NCBI GenBank assembly: GCA_963169105.1
Contig: OY720639.1
Location: forward strand, 54,231,848-54,295,847
Origin: Ceriagrion tenellum
Lineage: Eukaryota; Arthropoda; Insecta; Odonata; Coenagrionidae
Direction: 5' to 3'
DNA: 64,000 nucleotides
A model generated the notes under the pieces. It ran no database searches. It had not been told where the DNA came from and worked only from the letters and a program-made list of their open reading frames with translations. Shown here piece by piece: positions 12,885 through 24,998 of the stretch (positions are counted from its first letter, which is position 1; every line of letters starts with the position of its first letter). Made by a program: the position numbers and the translations under genes.

Positions 12885-13480
12885 CCTCAACCCTCTGCAT
12901 CCTAAGGTCCCTTTCAGGGCCACAAAGTCGTCCCGGACGCTTTGAACCCCACCTCCGACCTTATATCTCTGTATGTCTGTACCCCTCTATGCGTACCTAG
13001 ACTCTTTTTATTGCAGCGAAGTCATCCGTGGCTATCCAACCCTATTTCTCCACCTGCTCCCATCATGCATTGCATCCGAAGCCCCTTTTTAGGAGCACGA
13101 ATCCGTCTCGGGCGCATCAATCCCACTCCAACTCTTATCTCTCTCCATGTCTCTACCTCATTCTGCACACCAAGGCCCTTTAAAGGGTCTCATAGTCGTC
13201 CCGGGCGCTTTTTCCCCCTCCACCAACCCTGTTTCTCCCCAGCCCCCTAGCTCCCCAACCTCCTTCGCACGTAACGCTCCATGGCTGCGTACGTTGTTGC
13301 ATTCACCTCCGCGCATACACATTTGCCTCAAGCGCTTCTGTTGGATCTACCACTCTCTTCCTCGAAGTATGGCGTCCAATTTGGCGCCAGCCTAACTTAT
13401 CTGGCGCAAGGAGAATTTTCTCATTCCTCTCTCCCTCTCTCTCTCTCTCCTCGTGCTTTCATTACAGGCGGTGTGCGATA
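12885..13480. repeat. Pyrimidine-rich degenerate repeat tract, about 175-bp unit
   Basis: This stretch is rich in C and T on the plus strand. GCATCCTAAGG...CCCTTT at 12897 matches GCATCCGAAGCCCC at 13072. The following ACTCTTATCTCTCTCCATGT near 13132 parallels ACCTTATATCTCTGTATGT near 12958, both about 175 bp apart. A third partial unit starts at 13172 and shares AGTCGTCCCGG(A/G)CGCTTT with the first. The overlapping frames at 12942-13481 are proline- and serine-rich simply because of the base bias. They are not called as genes. Confidence 0.6.
13426..13451. repeat. (CT)n microsatellite
   Basis: An interrupted CT tract that closes the pyrimidine-rich region. Confidence 0.75.
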
Positions 13481-13489
13481 GGCGAACCA

Positions 13490-15126
13490 ACATCATTGCT
13501 TACAGCATGTGCGCGCTTAGGATGCTTACGTAAATAGTCCCAACTTTGCTATCGTCTCATATTAAAACTCCAGGCCTTGTTATTGCATAACTTGTGCATG
13601 CTACAGCGCACCTTGCTGCTTGTTTCATTATTTTATTATCAGGTAATACTAACTTATTTATCTCTATCTATTTCCCTATATCGCTTTTTAAAGCATAATA
13701 TTTCGGGTTATTGGATATTTTTGTCGGAATTTCCGCTGTTTATTTTAATTGAGCGAGGGCAAGACACCCCTGGCTGAGGTATTAACTAGTTTTTCGGTAT
13801 TTAAAGGCTCTAACAAAGGTTAAACAGACGAGCCGTAGATATTTCTCAAGGAAAGAGAACAGACCATATTGTTAGTAGGTGTGCAATGGTTATGTCTTCT
13901 CATGGACATTTTTGTGAGTGACGCCGATGAAAATATTTTTAGCGGTGAAAAAAGTAATGAGGTGAAAACTGTTAAATTATGGATGCATTAGAAAGTTTTT
14001 CTTCGATAATGTGTATTTTATGGGATTGTAATGCACTGAGTTTTGACTAGTGATTGCAAATATTCTTCTTGTATATCAAAATTAGATAGCTACGCTCTTT
14101 AAATTTTCTCTTACGATTAATGTCGACCCCTACTTTTCTTATGTATTTAATTCTGGAACTTAGAAGTAACATGAAGATGAAGGTCAGAATGAGAAAGATT
14201 GAACTTTAAGTTCCTTTATTGCCCCAGAAAGGAGATGGAATTGTATCTAGAAATATGTGAAGGTAAGGTCGTGGGAATTCCAAAACTCATCTTCATTCTG
14301 CCTCTAAGTAAAGTTTCTTTTTGTGACAAATATTTAGTGAGTGCTTTCTAGTCCCTAGAAGTAAGTAAAAATGGAAAAATAATACTTCATTTGCACTAGT
14401 AATTACGATATTTTTTCTGGTCTTGCAAATTTTTTTGTTGAAACTACTTTTTAACCTTGAAAAACGTAAAGTTTTTCGCATCTTATGTTGCGCATTTCTG
14501 TTTTACCGTAGCAGCGAGCAAGGCAAAACTCTAGAAGTTTCAATGAAGTACCCTGCCTCAGTGAGTTGCTTTTTAATTTACTGTACATGTACCTACCAAA
14601 TGTTCTCCACGAATCACTAAAATTGAACTATTTGTACTCAGTAATTGAGTGAAATATTTTTAAAATGTTTTGATTAGTAGATGTAGGCTAGCTTAGAGGC
14701 GATGAATTTTTGTGTTTATATCCTAACACTATAAAACGTGGACATAATCTGGATTTGATAGTTTTTACATCGAATACGAACTTAATAGTATATTTACCCT
14801 ATCCCAGTCCGCCAGTTAAGAGTGAAGGGTACTTATTTTTCAGACCAAGGGCAACCGTGGGCACAAATGAGAAATCCGTGGGATGATTTGCCAAGAAAGG
14901 AGTCCTTGAGTGCGCCCATTAATTCATGTCATTGAATTGGATGCTACCATTAAAAACATGTCAGAGATGAGAGGAATAATTCCAGCGGTTGATGTTAATC
15001 GAAAAATTTATCGTTGAAAATTGCCGTAAGAGTCTATTTTAAGAATGGAATTGTTTCTGGCCGCGCAGTGACTCAAACAGATTAACTCGCTAGTGATCGT
15101 ACAAATGCTTGAAAGGATCATTTACA
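13490..15126. other. AT-rich non-coding DNA, nothing identified
   Basis: No domain-bearing frame, RNA or clear repeat was seen. The open frames are short and have no coding-like composition. Confidence 0.45.
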
Positions 15127-15192
15127 TGGTCTGGGACTCGAACTCATAACCCTCCTCCTGCGGGTGACTACACTATAGTTACTGCGTAGCCT
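15127..15192 (-). repeat. tRNA-like (probable SINE head) relic
   Basis: On the minus strand a promoter-box-like segment, GAGTTCGAGTCCCA (RNA polymerase III B-box pattern), follows GCTACGCAGTAACTATAGTG, which resembles a decayed A box. Spacing fits a tRNA body of about 65-70 nt. The anticodon arm is not clean. It is best read as a tRNA-derived SINE fragment or a tRNA pseudogene. Confidence 0.45.
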
Positions 15193-15199
15193 GTTTTGC

Positions 15200-16373
15200 G
15201 CCACTTAAAATTTTTCTTCAGCTAACGCTTTTGAGTTTAAAGTAGACTGCTTTCTTGGACAGTGGCGCTAAAGGCATACAACATATGAGAACACCTCGCA
15301 TCTAAAAGCCTCCCAGAGCACACCGTGGTAGAGGACGCCTGGTTAGCTTAATTAGTCAGATACTTTCCGTGAAACATGCGCGCCTGGTTAAGGATCTTGG
15401 TCCAGGAGAATGATATGTCAATGATATGGTCTCTGTCAATCTCATAAATTTAATGAGTTATTTTCTTATTTTCAATCATTGAGGAGTTAAATAGTTATGT
15501 ATCTGCACAAGTATTTTTTCTAAGCAATTCTAAGGCTATTCGACAAAGTGATAAAACGAATTTTCTGAGATGATTCATTGGGTTTAATATGACATCCAAT
15601 TTGTTTGGAATGATCGTGCTATTAATCTTCGTTATAATTGGAGCATTTGGAAAAACTACTTATTTCGAATTACGAATGTAGCTTTGATCAACATGTCGTC
15701 GATACCCACCAAAGTGTTGGAAATCCCTTTGGCGTACATCTTTGCACTGGTGTGCGTGGCTGCATACCAAGTTGCCTACCGCTGTGATCTTTGAAATGTA
15801 ATCGGTTGTTGTACTTCGCTAATCAAACCTATTGGTCCATGCCCTTAAAATATCGTAAATTGCGTTTTATCTCTTATGTATGCTGTTTTCCATTCATTCA
15901 AATGTATTTGTCGCATTAATGTAGAAAAAGTTTATTTTGAAAATAAATGGCTTTAAGATTGCATTATGATTTCGGTCCTACTTTTTTAAGTTTTCGGGTG
16001 AATGTTTTTATTTTAATTATAGTCCAAATGAAAAGTGCCTGCCGAGGAGATAAAGCTGATTATGACTCCATTATGATGATGAAAATTATTTTGAAACTCT
16101 CGCAGCCAAGGATAACGGTTTCTAGGGAAGATTTTTCAGTTTTGCACATGTGCCTTTTCCTCTAATGAGGGCGGCGGCTCGTCTTCTTACTTTTCCTTTT
16201 TAATTTAGATTTTTAGTGTTATATCCGTGAATTGAAATTAACTAAAAAGACTGTTAGAATAAAAATATGGGGCCAGAGTGATGTAATTTTCTGAAGCAGA
16301 TAGGTCATGCGTGGCCATTAAACATGTATGCTGCGAGCCCGGCTAAAGGGGATATAAAGCAGAGATACATATG

Positions 16374-16440
<67 letters not shown>

Positions 16441-18629
16441 TTTTTCCACTTTTTTATTGATTTTTACATCATAGAGTACGCCTTTACTTTATAAATGCCA
16501 ATTTGCTGCCTCGAATTGAATTAACTAGAACTCTGAGACGGGTTTTTATTTCACGATTGCCAAAAAATCATCCTTTCATGCTGACTTTGCTTCGAAAAAG
16601 CATCCAATGCCATTGGATCCTCAATTTTTGGATCGAGGAATAGGAATATGGGGCAGGATAGAGGTTTGACCGTTTGCGGGCAATCCAAAGATTCGTGGTT
16701 TTGTTCCCGGCCGAGGATGAAACTTCCTCTCGAGGGTATTTCCACGTATTTCTTTAACATAAGTTTGGCTACAATGAAGACATCATATTTAATCTGCTAC
16801 TGAGCTAGATTTAATCATTCAACGGATGTTTTTGAAAGGAAATGGTAAACGAGGGGACCACTAGAGCATAGATAAGTTCCACCGTTGAGATGATAACTTC
16901 GAGTCTGTAATATTACTGACAATTTAAAAAATAAAGAAAGAAATAGATCAAGGCTCAGTAGAATTGTTTGGTTTGTCGAAATGTTTTTGGAGAACGCTTT
17001 GAGCTCACGAAAGACTCTCAGAAGCAGTTTTTTTACCAAGAAATTCTTTGATGCTATGCTGCTACATCTGTATAGTTGCATATAGGCCATCGCGAGGTTG
17101 AGTCAGTGGCAGATTTACGTCAAAACGAATAAGAAGAAGGGAAGAAGAGAATGATGGAGAAATGTAAATTGGAACTTTTTTGTCTCAATTTTGTTTAGCT
17201 TTGCGTTGATGCGGAGGTATGTGGCGAATCCTTGAAGCAATCTGTTTCATCTATTTGATCGTCAATTTTGATAACTTTCCCAGAAGGACGAAATGGCAGA
17301 AAATTCTAAACGCTGAATAAGAGAAGACACGATTGATTTATGCTCGTTTTTTATTTCTCCCAGCCTACCACGGTTGGCTGGAGTGGGCAGCTTTTAAAGA
17401 TATTTTTGGTCAATTATTTGCGGGCTATATATGGTTGTTCAGTGGGAGGACGGGGGGTGAAGCACCGGTGGGGAAGGAAAGGAGGGTCACGATCGTGAAA
17501 GGAACGTAGATCGTATTTAAGTATCGCCACTTTCTATGGTGGGGACATGCAAACGTTTAAGTGAGGTGAATGGAAGTTTTAGCCTTAGCTTACCCGAACA
17601 CTTAGCCATATTGCAATGGTTAAATTCTGCGGAGGTATCCAATAGTTGTGATTTGTTCTAACAGGTTTTACCTTTCCTCCTTTGCTCATAAAATTTAAAA
17701 ATTTAAGATAAAAATCTAATCAGTTATTTTTATAACTCAGGTATTTAGGAGTTCTTTGTTTATTCAACTTATAATTTCAATTACTCTGATTTTTTTGTGA
17801 AGCATAATCATTTTTCTAATTTTAGCAATACCAAATTTTTTTGTCCCTGATAATTTATATTTACTGTCGCAGTGTTGCTATTTCTTGCTGGTCCGTTTTA
17901 ATACCTGTAGTATCCTCTTCAAAATTTACCAGTGATGATTTGGGGTAGGTGATATTTAACTATCTCCTCGCAGTATTTTAAGAAGTGGTTATCTTTTCTC
18001 TGGACTATTTCTGGCGCACGAAACAAAATATCATCCGTCAAAATTTAATGTATATTAATTGAATGGAAAGGATCAGTTTAATAGTCCACACGGTAATTTC
18101 CTCTATCATGTTGTCTACTATAGAGTTTTCTTTTTCATATACGTCGTTTTCTAATATGAGAGCATTTAGACTATTTGCATCCTTCGGAAACCGTTCGCTC
18201 ACCCCAAATTTGTTATTCTACTGATCCGCATCACTCAACTAAAACTTTCCATTGTCGAAACTTTAAACAGACCGCCACTCCTCAACTTCTTATTCACAAG
18301 TAGCGCGCCAAAGGTTCTGTCTGGATACATATTGGATGCGGTGAATAAATAAGGATTTTTAGTATTCTTCTCTCTTACTTGGCCACATATCTTAGAATAT
18401 ACATCCAAGTGATAATCTCATGTGCACAACATGGAACGTAACATAGATATTTATCGACAGTATGGTTGTGTGATTTGGCGATGTATGTATGTCTGGTGAG
18501 GAACCACCCCTTCCACCCATCATTAAGGTAACTTTCAGGGCATCACACAGATGGAGATGCACTTTGACATATACTCCAGCCGTTAGATGAAAAAATGTTG
18601 TTATCAACCCGCGTTATTTGCGTAGCTGA
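15200..18629. other. AT-rich non-coding DNA with one long (AT)n tract
   Basis: Apart from the microsatellite at 16379-16438, nothing was identified. A G-rich patch lies at about 17443-17500 and its composition has no visible coding meaning. Confidence 0.4.
16379..16438. repeat. (AT)n microsatellite, about 30 uninterrupted units
   Basis: Pure alternating AT follows a short ATGTATGTAT lead-in. Such tracts are polymorphic in length and prone to assembly error. Confidence 0.98.
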
Positions 18630-19183
18630 TGGACGTTTTGCGAGGAACGCGCAGTGGTTCTCCTTTTCACCCATTCCTAACATGCGGTTGTTATTCCTGC
18701 GTTAAGTCCCGTTTGGTGGGAGAGGTGGAGGAGACGATAGAGCGAGTGATACGAGCTCACTCTCCCTCTGTTCGGGTTTTGAAGTGCGGAAATGTGCGTG
18801 GGGCTGGGACCCGGGAGGCGGGGGGGGGAGGATTTTCCCACGCCCTACGAATGCAAGGGGGCTAAAGGGGAAGGGGAGGAGGGTTTAAACGATTCAGAGC
18901 ACTCCTTCCGAAAAAAAGCACCCCTCGAACACAGAGTGGGGCGGGGTTTACGATCTGAATCCATCAACCAGCTTGTTTGTGTGTACCACTCCACGTCGCC
19001 TGTTTCTCGTCCCATTCCGAAAACCCACCCCCCTGAAAAGCTAGCGCGCACTAATCTCACCCCAGCAACATTCAAGGCTTTCTCCCTTCGACTGGCATTT
19101 GCCCGTCCCTTGAAACGCTTGTAGCAGATGGGTATTCTCGCTGATGCTCTGGTCTCATATCTTCGTCGAATACGCGCGGTACT
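18630..19183 (+). promoter_or_regulatory. GC- and CpG-rich island, candidate promoter or 5' exon
   Basis: This stretch stands out from its AT-rich surroundings by many CpG dinucleotides and runs of G on the plus strand (for example the G-run near 18820). A canonical-looking donor, GTAAGT, begins at 19184 just after the GC-rich part ends. That would suit a transcribed first exon. The frames at 18629-18865 and 18792-19124 have no recognisable domain. The promoter idea is inference from composition and one splice-like site. Confidence 0.25.
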
Positions 19184-19189
19184 GTAAGT

Positions 19190-21239
19190 TTTTTTGTAGA
19201 GCGCTCGAAATGAGAGGATTTACTTGTCTTAGCCTGTCTATTCTTCATTAGAGATTATTTTGATTTATTTATATATTTGATAGTGTATTTGTTTGTAATG
19301 ATGAATATGAATTAACTGAGAGAATCATTATAGAAGAAGTTCTGCGACGAGTGACGGCGTTGCAAAAAATCAAATACATTATCTCGTCCGCTGCTATGCG
19401 AGAACTGAATTAACAGAGTGCTTACTTTTATGTAAAATGATCGTTTAGTTACCAATTTAGTGTGTTTTTTTTATTATTTATGAACAGTACTTTAGCTCGT
19501 AATATTTAATTGAAGTTGCTAGCTCCCTTGCTGCCAGAAAATGTGATAAGAATTTATATTACTGTGTAGCGTCCGATCAGCTCAGATCTGCGTAAGTGCT
19601 CCATTATGCCTTCGAAGTCAAATATCTACCAGGAAATGAAAAATGTTGAAAGCAACAGAACTTACTTGTTATTGGAGAATGATGTAGGTGAAATGGATGG
19701 TTAATATCACCATTGAAGAGCTGAAGTGAAAAAACGAATAATGGAAGCTCTTGGAAAGGTGAAGAGAGAAACCCATTCGACTTATTGTGGACAACGCAGC
19801 TTACTGAATACATTAACCGAGGGAGAAATGATAGGGAGCCATTACAGAGGGAGACTAAAAATGCGATACACCATATAAATTTTGAATCGCATCAAATTGA
19901 ATAATTATGGTAGAATGAAGCGGTTGGCTAATAGGAGAATAAAGTGGTGATCTTCAGGAGACCATTCTCCGGCTAAAATGGCTGATATTGTTATGATTTA
20001 CACATCAAATTAGAATCACCTCCCTTTGCTTTTTATTCAAGAATCATTTGCATCTGTTAATTGTAAGTATAAAATCCGTCATTCTAGTGAGGTTTACAAT
20101 GAAACATCCTGGCCTAATACATACAGGCCTGTACATAGCTTGCGTCCAGGTGAAGTGAATGAGGGAAGCAAAAATAAAGGGAGAGGAGAGAAGAGTATAG
20201 AGGGCGATATAAATTAAAGATCGACTGACTTTTGTCTGCTGTGGCTGTAGTAGACGGGTATAAACGCTGATAATTAGATTTACTCTTTGCTTAAGTACAA
20301 CACTAGGAAACTGATAAAAGTTTTTGGCAATCGGTTTAGGTAAGAGGATTGATCTGTCCTCTCTCGGCTTTTCTTCGTTTCGGGAATGAATGGGCCTTGA
20401 ACTTTGCCTATTGCCGTCCCCAAAGCCTCGTTTTTAATCTCTTATCGATTCCAGATCAAGGAATGTGATGATAGGTGAGTGAATAGATTCTCTTCTGTGT
20501 AACTTCTTCCTTCCAGTTATCTGAAGTGAAAGTAGGTGCTTGCGCAGATTTTTGTAGTTCATTTTAAATTAAATCGCTGTTTTTCTGTTAACTGCGATTT
20601 AAAGCAACTATGTCTTTACTAGGCTCTTCTTTTTTTGGAGGATGAATGGGCTTTCAGCAATTGCTATTTTGTTCCTCATATATTCATAGAATCTTAAGAA
20701 ATGGACACTAAAATTGCGAAATTCGTATGCAAACAAGGCTAATATCCCCAGAGGATATCCATAGAAATTGATATAACTAAAAGGAAGATGACTCATAATT
20801 GTATCTTGGAATTACACCTAAGGTGGAAAATGGTATTTTCTGTCCAATATTGTGTAGATTTTACATTTTGGTGAGATTATTGATCGCTTCTCGAAATGGT
20901 GTGTTTTTGCAATGTAAATATTTTTAATTAGCTAAGAGCTGGTGAAAAGTGAAATTGCAGCTTAATTCTTTCATCCATTTAACGTAATTTAATTTAAACG
21001 CTATGCTGGTCACAGGAATACCCTTGAAAAAGCTAATTCATCAAAAAGCAATTTTATATGGAGAACAGACCCGAATGATCCCTTGCAGTGTTGCTGTTCC
21101 TTCATCGAAAACGGCCTTTTTGTAATCCGTAAAGTGAAGATTATATCTTTCCAAATGGTTGCTCCTAGGACTAAGCTGAGGAAAAGAACGTCAGGTTGAC
21201 CAATTTCACCAGCAGTATCCCGGCCGCACATATTTTGCC
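19190..21239. other. AT-rich non-coding DNA, nothing identified
   Basis: Only short frames without recognisable content. Confidence 0.45.
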
Positions 21240-21665
21240 GCCCTCTAAATTCATTTACGTTAATGTATTTCCACATTTAAAGCTTAAGTTTGAAGTGAAG
21301 GTCAACGCAGTCATGGGTTTCGGTCTCCTCGAGGATAACCGGATCTGGTCGCCTTCCAAGATCGTCTTCTCTCAAGGCGTATTGTCTTCAATCCCCGAAT
21401 CTCTTGTTGCGTCCTTACGTGTAGCTACGGGTGGATCTTATTAGAGGGGCCCTAGTATCTTGCTTCTTCGGAGCGACTTTGCTGTATTCAGGCTGGCTAA
21501 CCCACGTAGCAATCCTGCCGCTAAACGTGGATCATGACGTGGTTGCTGATTGCCGGATTATGTGGATTAGCCGCTTAATTGAAGAACCGCGCGTGGATCT
21601 CCGTACAGTGGATATCAAGAGGAAGTCCGATACCATATGTAGAGTAGCCCAAGCTAAGTAGGCGT
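21240..21665 (+). other. Block of balanced base composition with two overlapping unknown frames
   Basis: The composition is clearly less AT-rich than the flanks. Two plus-strand frames cover it, 21196-21444 and 21431-21661. They overlap by 14 bases in different phases. The peptides have mixed, protein-like composition but match no family I recognise. A single ancestral frame broken by a frameshift near 21435, or a non-coding transposon segment, would both fit. It lies directly upstream of a LINE tail relic, so it may be part of the same element. Confidence 0.3.
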
Positions 21666-21699
21666 TAATGGTGAAATATCACTACTGTGCTCCAACAAA

Positions 21700-22030
21700 A
21701 TAGGACTACTAATGAGAAAGAAGTTGGTGAAAACATTTTTGCAGACCTTGGTAATACATGGATGGGACAGTTATATAAACTGACCAGAAAACATCAGGAG
21801 TTATCGATGCCTGGTGTTGGAGGTAGATTCTAAAGATCAATTGCACGGATGAAGTAATAGATGAAGTAAACATAAGAGTAGAAGAGGAGGGGCCCATATA
21901 GTATTCTGTACAGAAATGGATAAGCAAATGGATAGGACATACTCTGAGGCTCAATGGGTTTGTGAGGAGCATAATCGAAGAAAAAAGTATAAGGATAAGT
22001 CACGAGAAGAAGGCCAAGGGATAATTTAAG
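21700..22030 (+). pseudogene. Decayed non-LTR retrotransposon ORF2 C-terminal fragment
   Basis: At 21929-21988 the plus strand translates to WIGHTLRLNGFVRSIIEEKS. This fits the WIGH-LR-x-(7,9)-IIEGK pattern seen near the C-terminus of many insect LINE ORF2 proteins, downstream of the reverse transcriptase. The expected GRPR-like segment is present only as a lysine-rich remnant, followed by stops. No catalytic reverse transcriptase motif was found upstream, so this is a 5'-truncated, dead copy. Confidence 0.55.
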
Positions 22031-22339
22031 AGGAAATTACATAACTGCTAAGTAAAAAAGAAGATGGGAGTAGCAGGGAGAAAAAAAGCTAGCATTACAT
22101 ATATGAGGATAGAGGACTGAAGTCAGCTAATACTTGAATTAAACGACTAATGAATCTCTTCCCTTCGTCTGGCCTGATTTTACCAATCATTATGAATCTT
22201 TTCGAAATGTAGACCCTTTTGCATATCTGTTGATAAATACCTTCAGATCATAATTTTATAAGTAAAGAAGGGAACTAAAAGGGAAATCCTGCGAGGAGGA
22301 ATACGTGATAACTGCATTGGCCGACTGAATGAGGATATG

Positions 22340-22410
22340 AAACGGAATTGCTACAAGGACATAAAGGAGTTGACAGAGTACAGGGAATAATGGAGGGCTA
22401 CAGTCAACCA
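22340..22410 (+). pseudogene. LINE ORF2 extreme C-terminal tail
   Basis: From 22346 the frame reads NCYKDIKELTEYRE, stop, WRATVN. It matches the terminal Y-x-x-(I/L)K-x-L-x-x-x-R-x-x-WR-x-x-VN pattern of the same LINE family as the fragment at 21700-22030. It is followed by an ATGATGATG-type run, the kind of simple tail on which such elements end. The in-frame stop before WR shows decay. Confidence 0.55.
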
Positions 22411-22683
22411 AACTGATAATATGATGATGAAACCATATACGGAGCGAACGATTAAAAGTGCTGATTTGAGGTTGCATAAACTTACTACTCTGGCGCTCGC
22501 GTCAGCCTAGATTTCCGGTCCAGCCAAATGTATACAGACATTCAGCGAAGTATTCATTTGTAATTTTTCTAGTAGAAGCTTTTATTAACATATGCCGAGG
22601 AATTGGGTATGATTTTTGTCGCGTACCTACTATTTCATCTTTTCACCATTTCATCTCCAAAAAAACTTACACATTTACACGGC

Positions 22684-22760
22684 TGGTGACCTAACACCCC
22701 CTGCCACACGCCCATGCGGCGGCTCACGGGGTATTATATAGATGTAGATGTACTGCGATC
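22684..22760 (+). repeat. Probable 3' end of a LINE or SINE with TAGATG tail
   Basis: GGCGGCTCACGGGGTATTAT is followed by TAGATGTAGATGTA, a short hexamer tail. GC-rich 3' ends with (GATGTA)n tails are common in arthropod non-LTR elements. The rest of the element is truncated or too decayed to see. Confidence 0.4.
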
Positions 22761-23672
22761 GCCGTAATATTTCTTTTAATTTTTCCTCTTGGATCACAAT
22801 GAATTAGTACTTAAATTAGGAGCAGTTATGAGGTGATACGACGAGGAGAATGGCTGAGGTACTTTGGGAATACCTACTTCCGTTATTCCATCTCTAATCA
22901 ATGAATTTTAAAATCACTTGAAGTTTGCTCATGAATTAAAGTATGTAATTGCAGAAGTGAACATGAAGTTCACAGTCATAATACGTGACCAAAGGAGATA
23001 ATGGTGCACATATATTTGGTGTGATTCTTTCATACTTTATTTATATTCCATCAAGTGGAATGAGGAATAAATGCTGCTGGACTGGGATGAAACACTGCCA
23101 TTGCAATGTAAATAAAAGCGGATAGTACTCGATAAAAGGAGAAGCATTTCATCCTAAATGTTGGAATTTGCGGAATTTAAGGCGCGATTTAGGCCTGATT
23201 TCTCTTTCTGAATCTTCATATGCCTTCTAGTTTTTAATTTTATTCGTTTGTTCACGAAAATAAACGTCGTTCTTTTTTTGGTTAAGATACCCTACGTAAA
23301 AGTTTTCCTCCATTATTCTTTTGACACCGTTGTGAATTGAATTGCTTTGTATCAAGGCATGTTACGTTCGTTCTCACACAGCTCTAACCTCTCAGTTGAG
23401 CGGTTAAATTTTTTCTCTTTATTTTCCGTTCATAAAAGATGCCACTTAGGGCTTCGGACAGGTGAAAGGTTATCCATCCGTGATAATTCTGAGCGGAGAT
23501 TGAAGTACCAAAATTAAAATTGATATTCTCCGTCATGCATCAGCTATATTATTTGGTGTAAGAATTTTATTATCGTTCATACGAGGTAAACCAAAAAGAT
23601 TCCCATCGGAAATAAATTTAAACGAATCCACCAAAGCCAATTAGGGGATGTTAATTTAAATGAAGTGTGGGA
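22761..23672. other. AT-rich non-coding DNA, nothing identified
   Basis: No supported feature. Confidence 0.45.
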
Positions 23673-24136
23673 TATCAATGGAGAAAATACGAGAAACCGA
23701 CTCAGATTATGTATTGTAATGAAAATCTTCCTCAAAGTTATTCTCAACGGTTGATCACGCAGATTTTACATAGATCAAGGGAAACAATAAGAAGTCGTTT
23801 TTACGCCTAATTTCAAAGAGTTATTAACGGATGAAAATGATCATCATCATCAGAGCAGCTAAACCCATTTAAGGAACTCGCTTGGCACATCCTATATCTA
23901 ATTATCATGGACAAAATACAAAAAACCGACTTAGATTATGTGTTTTAATGAAAATCTGCCTCGAATTCTATTATTAATGGCTGGTCCCGCAGATTTTGCA
24001 TGTTTCAAAGGAAACAATAAGAATACGTTTTTACGTCTACTTTCAAAGAGTTATTAACGGATGGAAATGATCATCATCATAGGAGCAGCTAAACCCAATT
24101 AAGGAACTCGCTTGGCACATCCTATATATAATTCTC
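23673..24136 (+). repeat. Tandem duplication, two copies of a roughly 230-bp unit
   Basis: Copy 1 runs from about 23673 to 23902 and copy 2 from about 23903 to 24136. Landmarks shared at constant offset include AAAATAC (23684 and 23913), TTTCAAAGAGTTATTAACGG, ATGATCATCATCAT and GGAACTCGCTTGGCACATCC (23873 and 24103). The copies differ by scattered substitutions and one- or two-base indels, so the duplication is not recent. No coding frame spans the unit. Confidence 0.9.
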
Positions 24137-24870
24137 TTTCAATAAAAAAAAACCCTCGTCAACGATTTGATAATGTGAAAGCTTAATGTTTCCATTCCGA
24201 GCAGCGAATATTCGAAGGCGAAATAGTTCCCGGAATTCGATATTAGCCAGTCTCACCCGTTTCGAAGAGAAATTAAAGCTTTCCTGGTGAGATGGAGAGA
24301 GGGAGAGGTCGTGTTTGAATGTCGCTCGCTCGCCATTTGCAGAAATGTCTTCTCCACTCTTGTTTCCCCGCCTCCGTCTGGGGAGATATGGCCTCACTCC
24401 CTCTCCCTTTTCACTAGTATATCTCTTCTTCTTCTTCCTCGGTCCCAGCAGCCGTTCCTCTCTTGACTAAGGGTCCCTGTCTTCTCCACGCCCCCTTCCA
24501 AGCTTATTATCATCACCTTCCCCTCTCCGTCCCTCTCATAAACACCTCCTACCCAGTGTCAAAACTCCATTTCCTAATCATTCCGCCCGCGTAGCAATCT
24601 CCTAAAATGTCTCATTTGGCCCAGAGCGGCAATGGATTGGCAACTCGGGCGGAGGCTGGGTGTGTTCAAGCGGTCCATTTTCTCTGTAGCGATCATCTTG
24701 GGGTTGGGATACATGGTGAAGGCTTTTTCTGTGGTGAAAATTCGAGAGTGGCATTCCGATATAAATTTGGCGTCGCAAAAGATGCAATGTTTCGAACGGC
24801 GACGCATGTAAAGCATAAAAAATATAAAATCCGAAGATCCCTGCGGTATTGAATGGAATTTATGCATGGC
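24137..24870. other. Non-coding DNA with a pyrimidine-rich stretch
   Basis: The part from 24280 to 24560 is rich in CT tracts, such as (CTT)n near 24424-24438. Overlapping frames on both strands at 24574-24890 do not resemble a known protein. Confidence 0.35.
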
Positions 24871-24998
24871 GCAGAAATAAAAATTTGCAATTATCCGCAG
24901 AAATAAATTTTACTTCGACCTAGGTTTCAATGTTGGTTCATCATCCTAGGTCGTAGTAAAATTTATTCCTGTGGATTAATCCAAATTTTTATTTCTAC
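24871..24998. repeat. Inverted pair of Penelope-like modules (copy D)
   Basis: Arms 24871-24924 and 24945-24998 are imperfect reverse complements around a 20-bp spacer. On the minus strand the spacer and left arm read ATGATGAACCAACATT, GAAACCTAGGTC and GAAGTAAAATTTATTTCTGC. This keeps the ATGATGA, GAAA, palindromic stem III and GTC order of the other modules. The right arm starts at CCTAGGTCG, so its core is missing and stem II is incomplete. Confidence 0.65.

Noticed and set aside
12942..13481. Proline/serine-rich overlapping frames
   Set aside because: Explained by the pyrimidine-biased repeat tract. Three overlapping frames are open at once.
19128..19183. Short ATG frame ending at GTAAGT, considered as receptor exon 1
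   Set aside because: It ends in phase 2, which does not fit the phase-1 acceptor at 45066, and it is not hydrophobic enough for a signal peptide.
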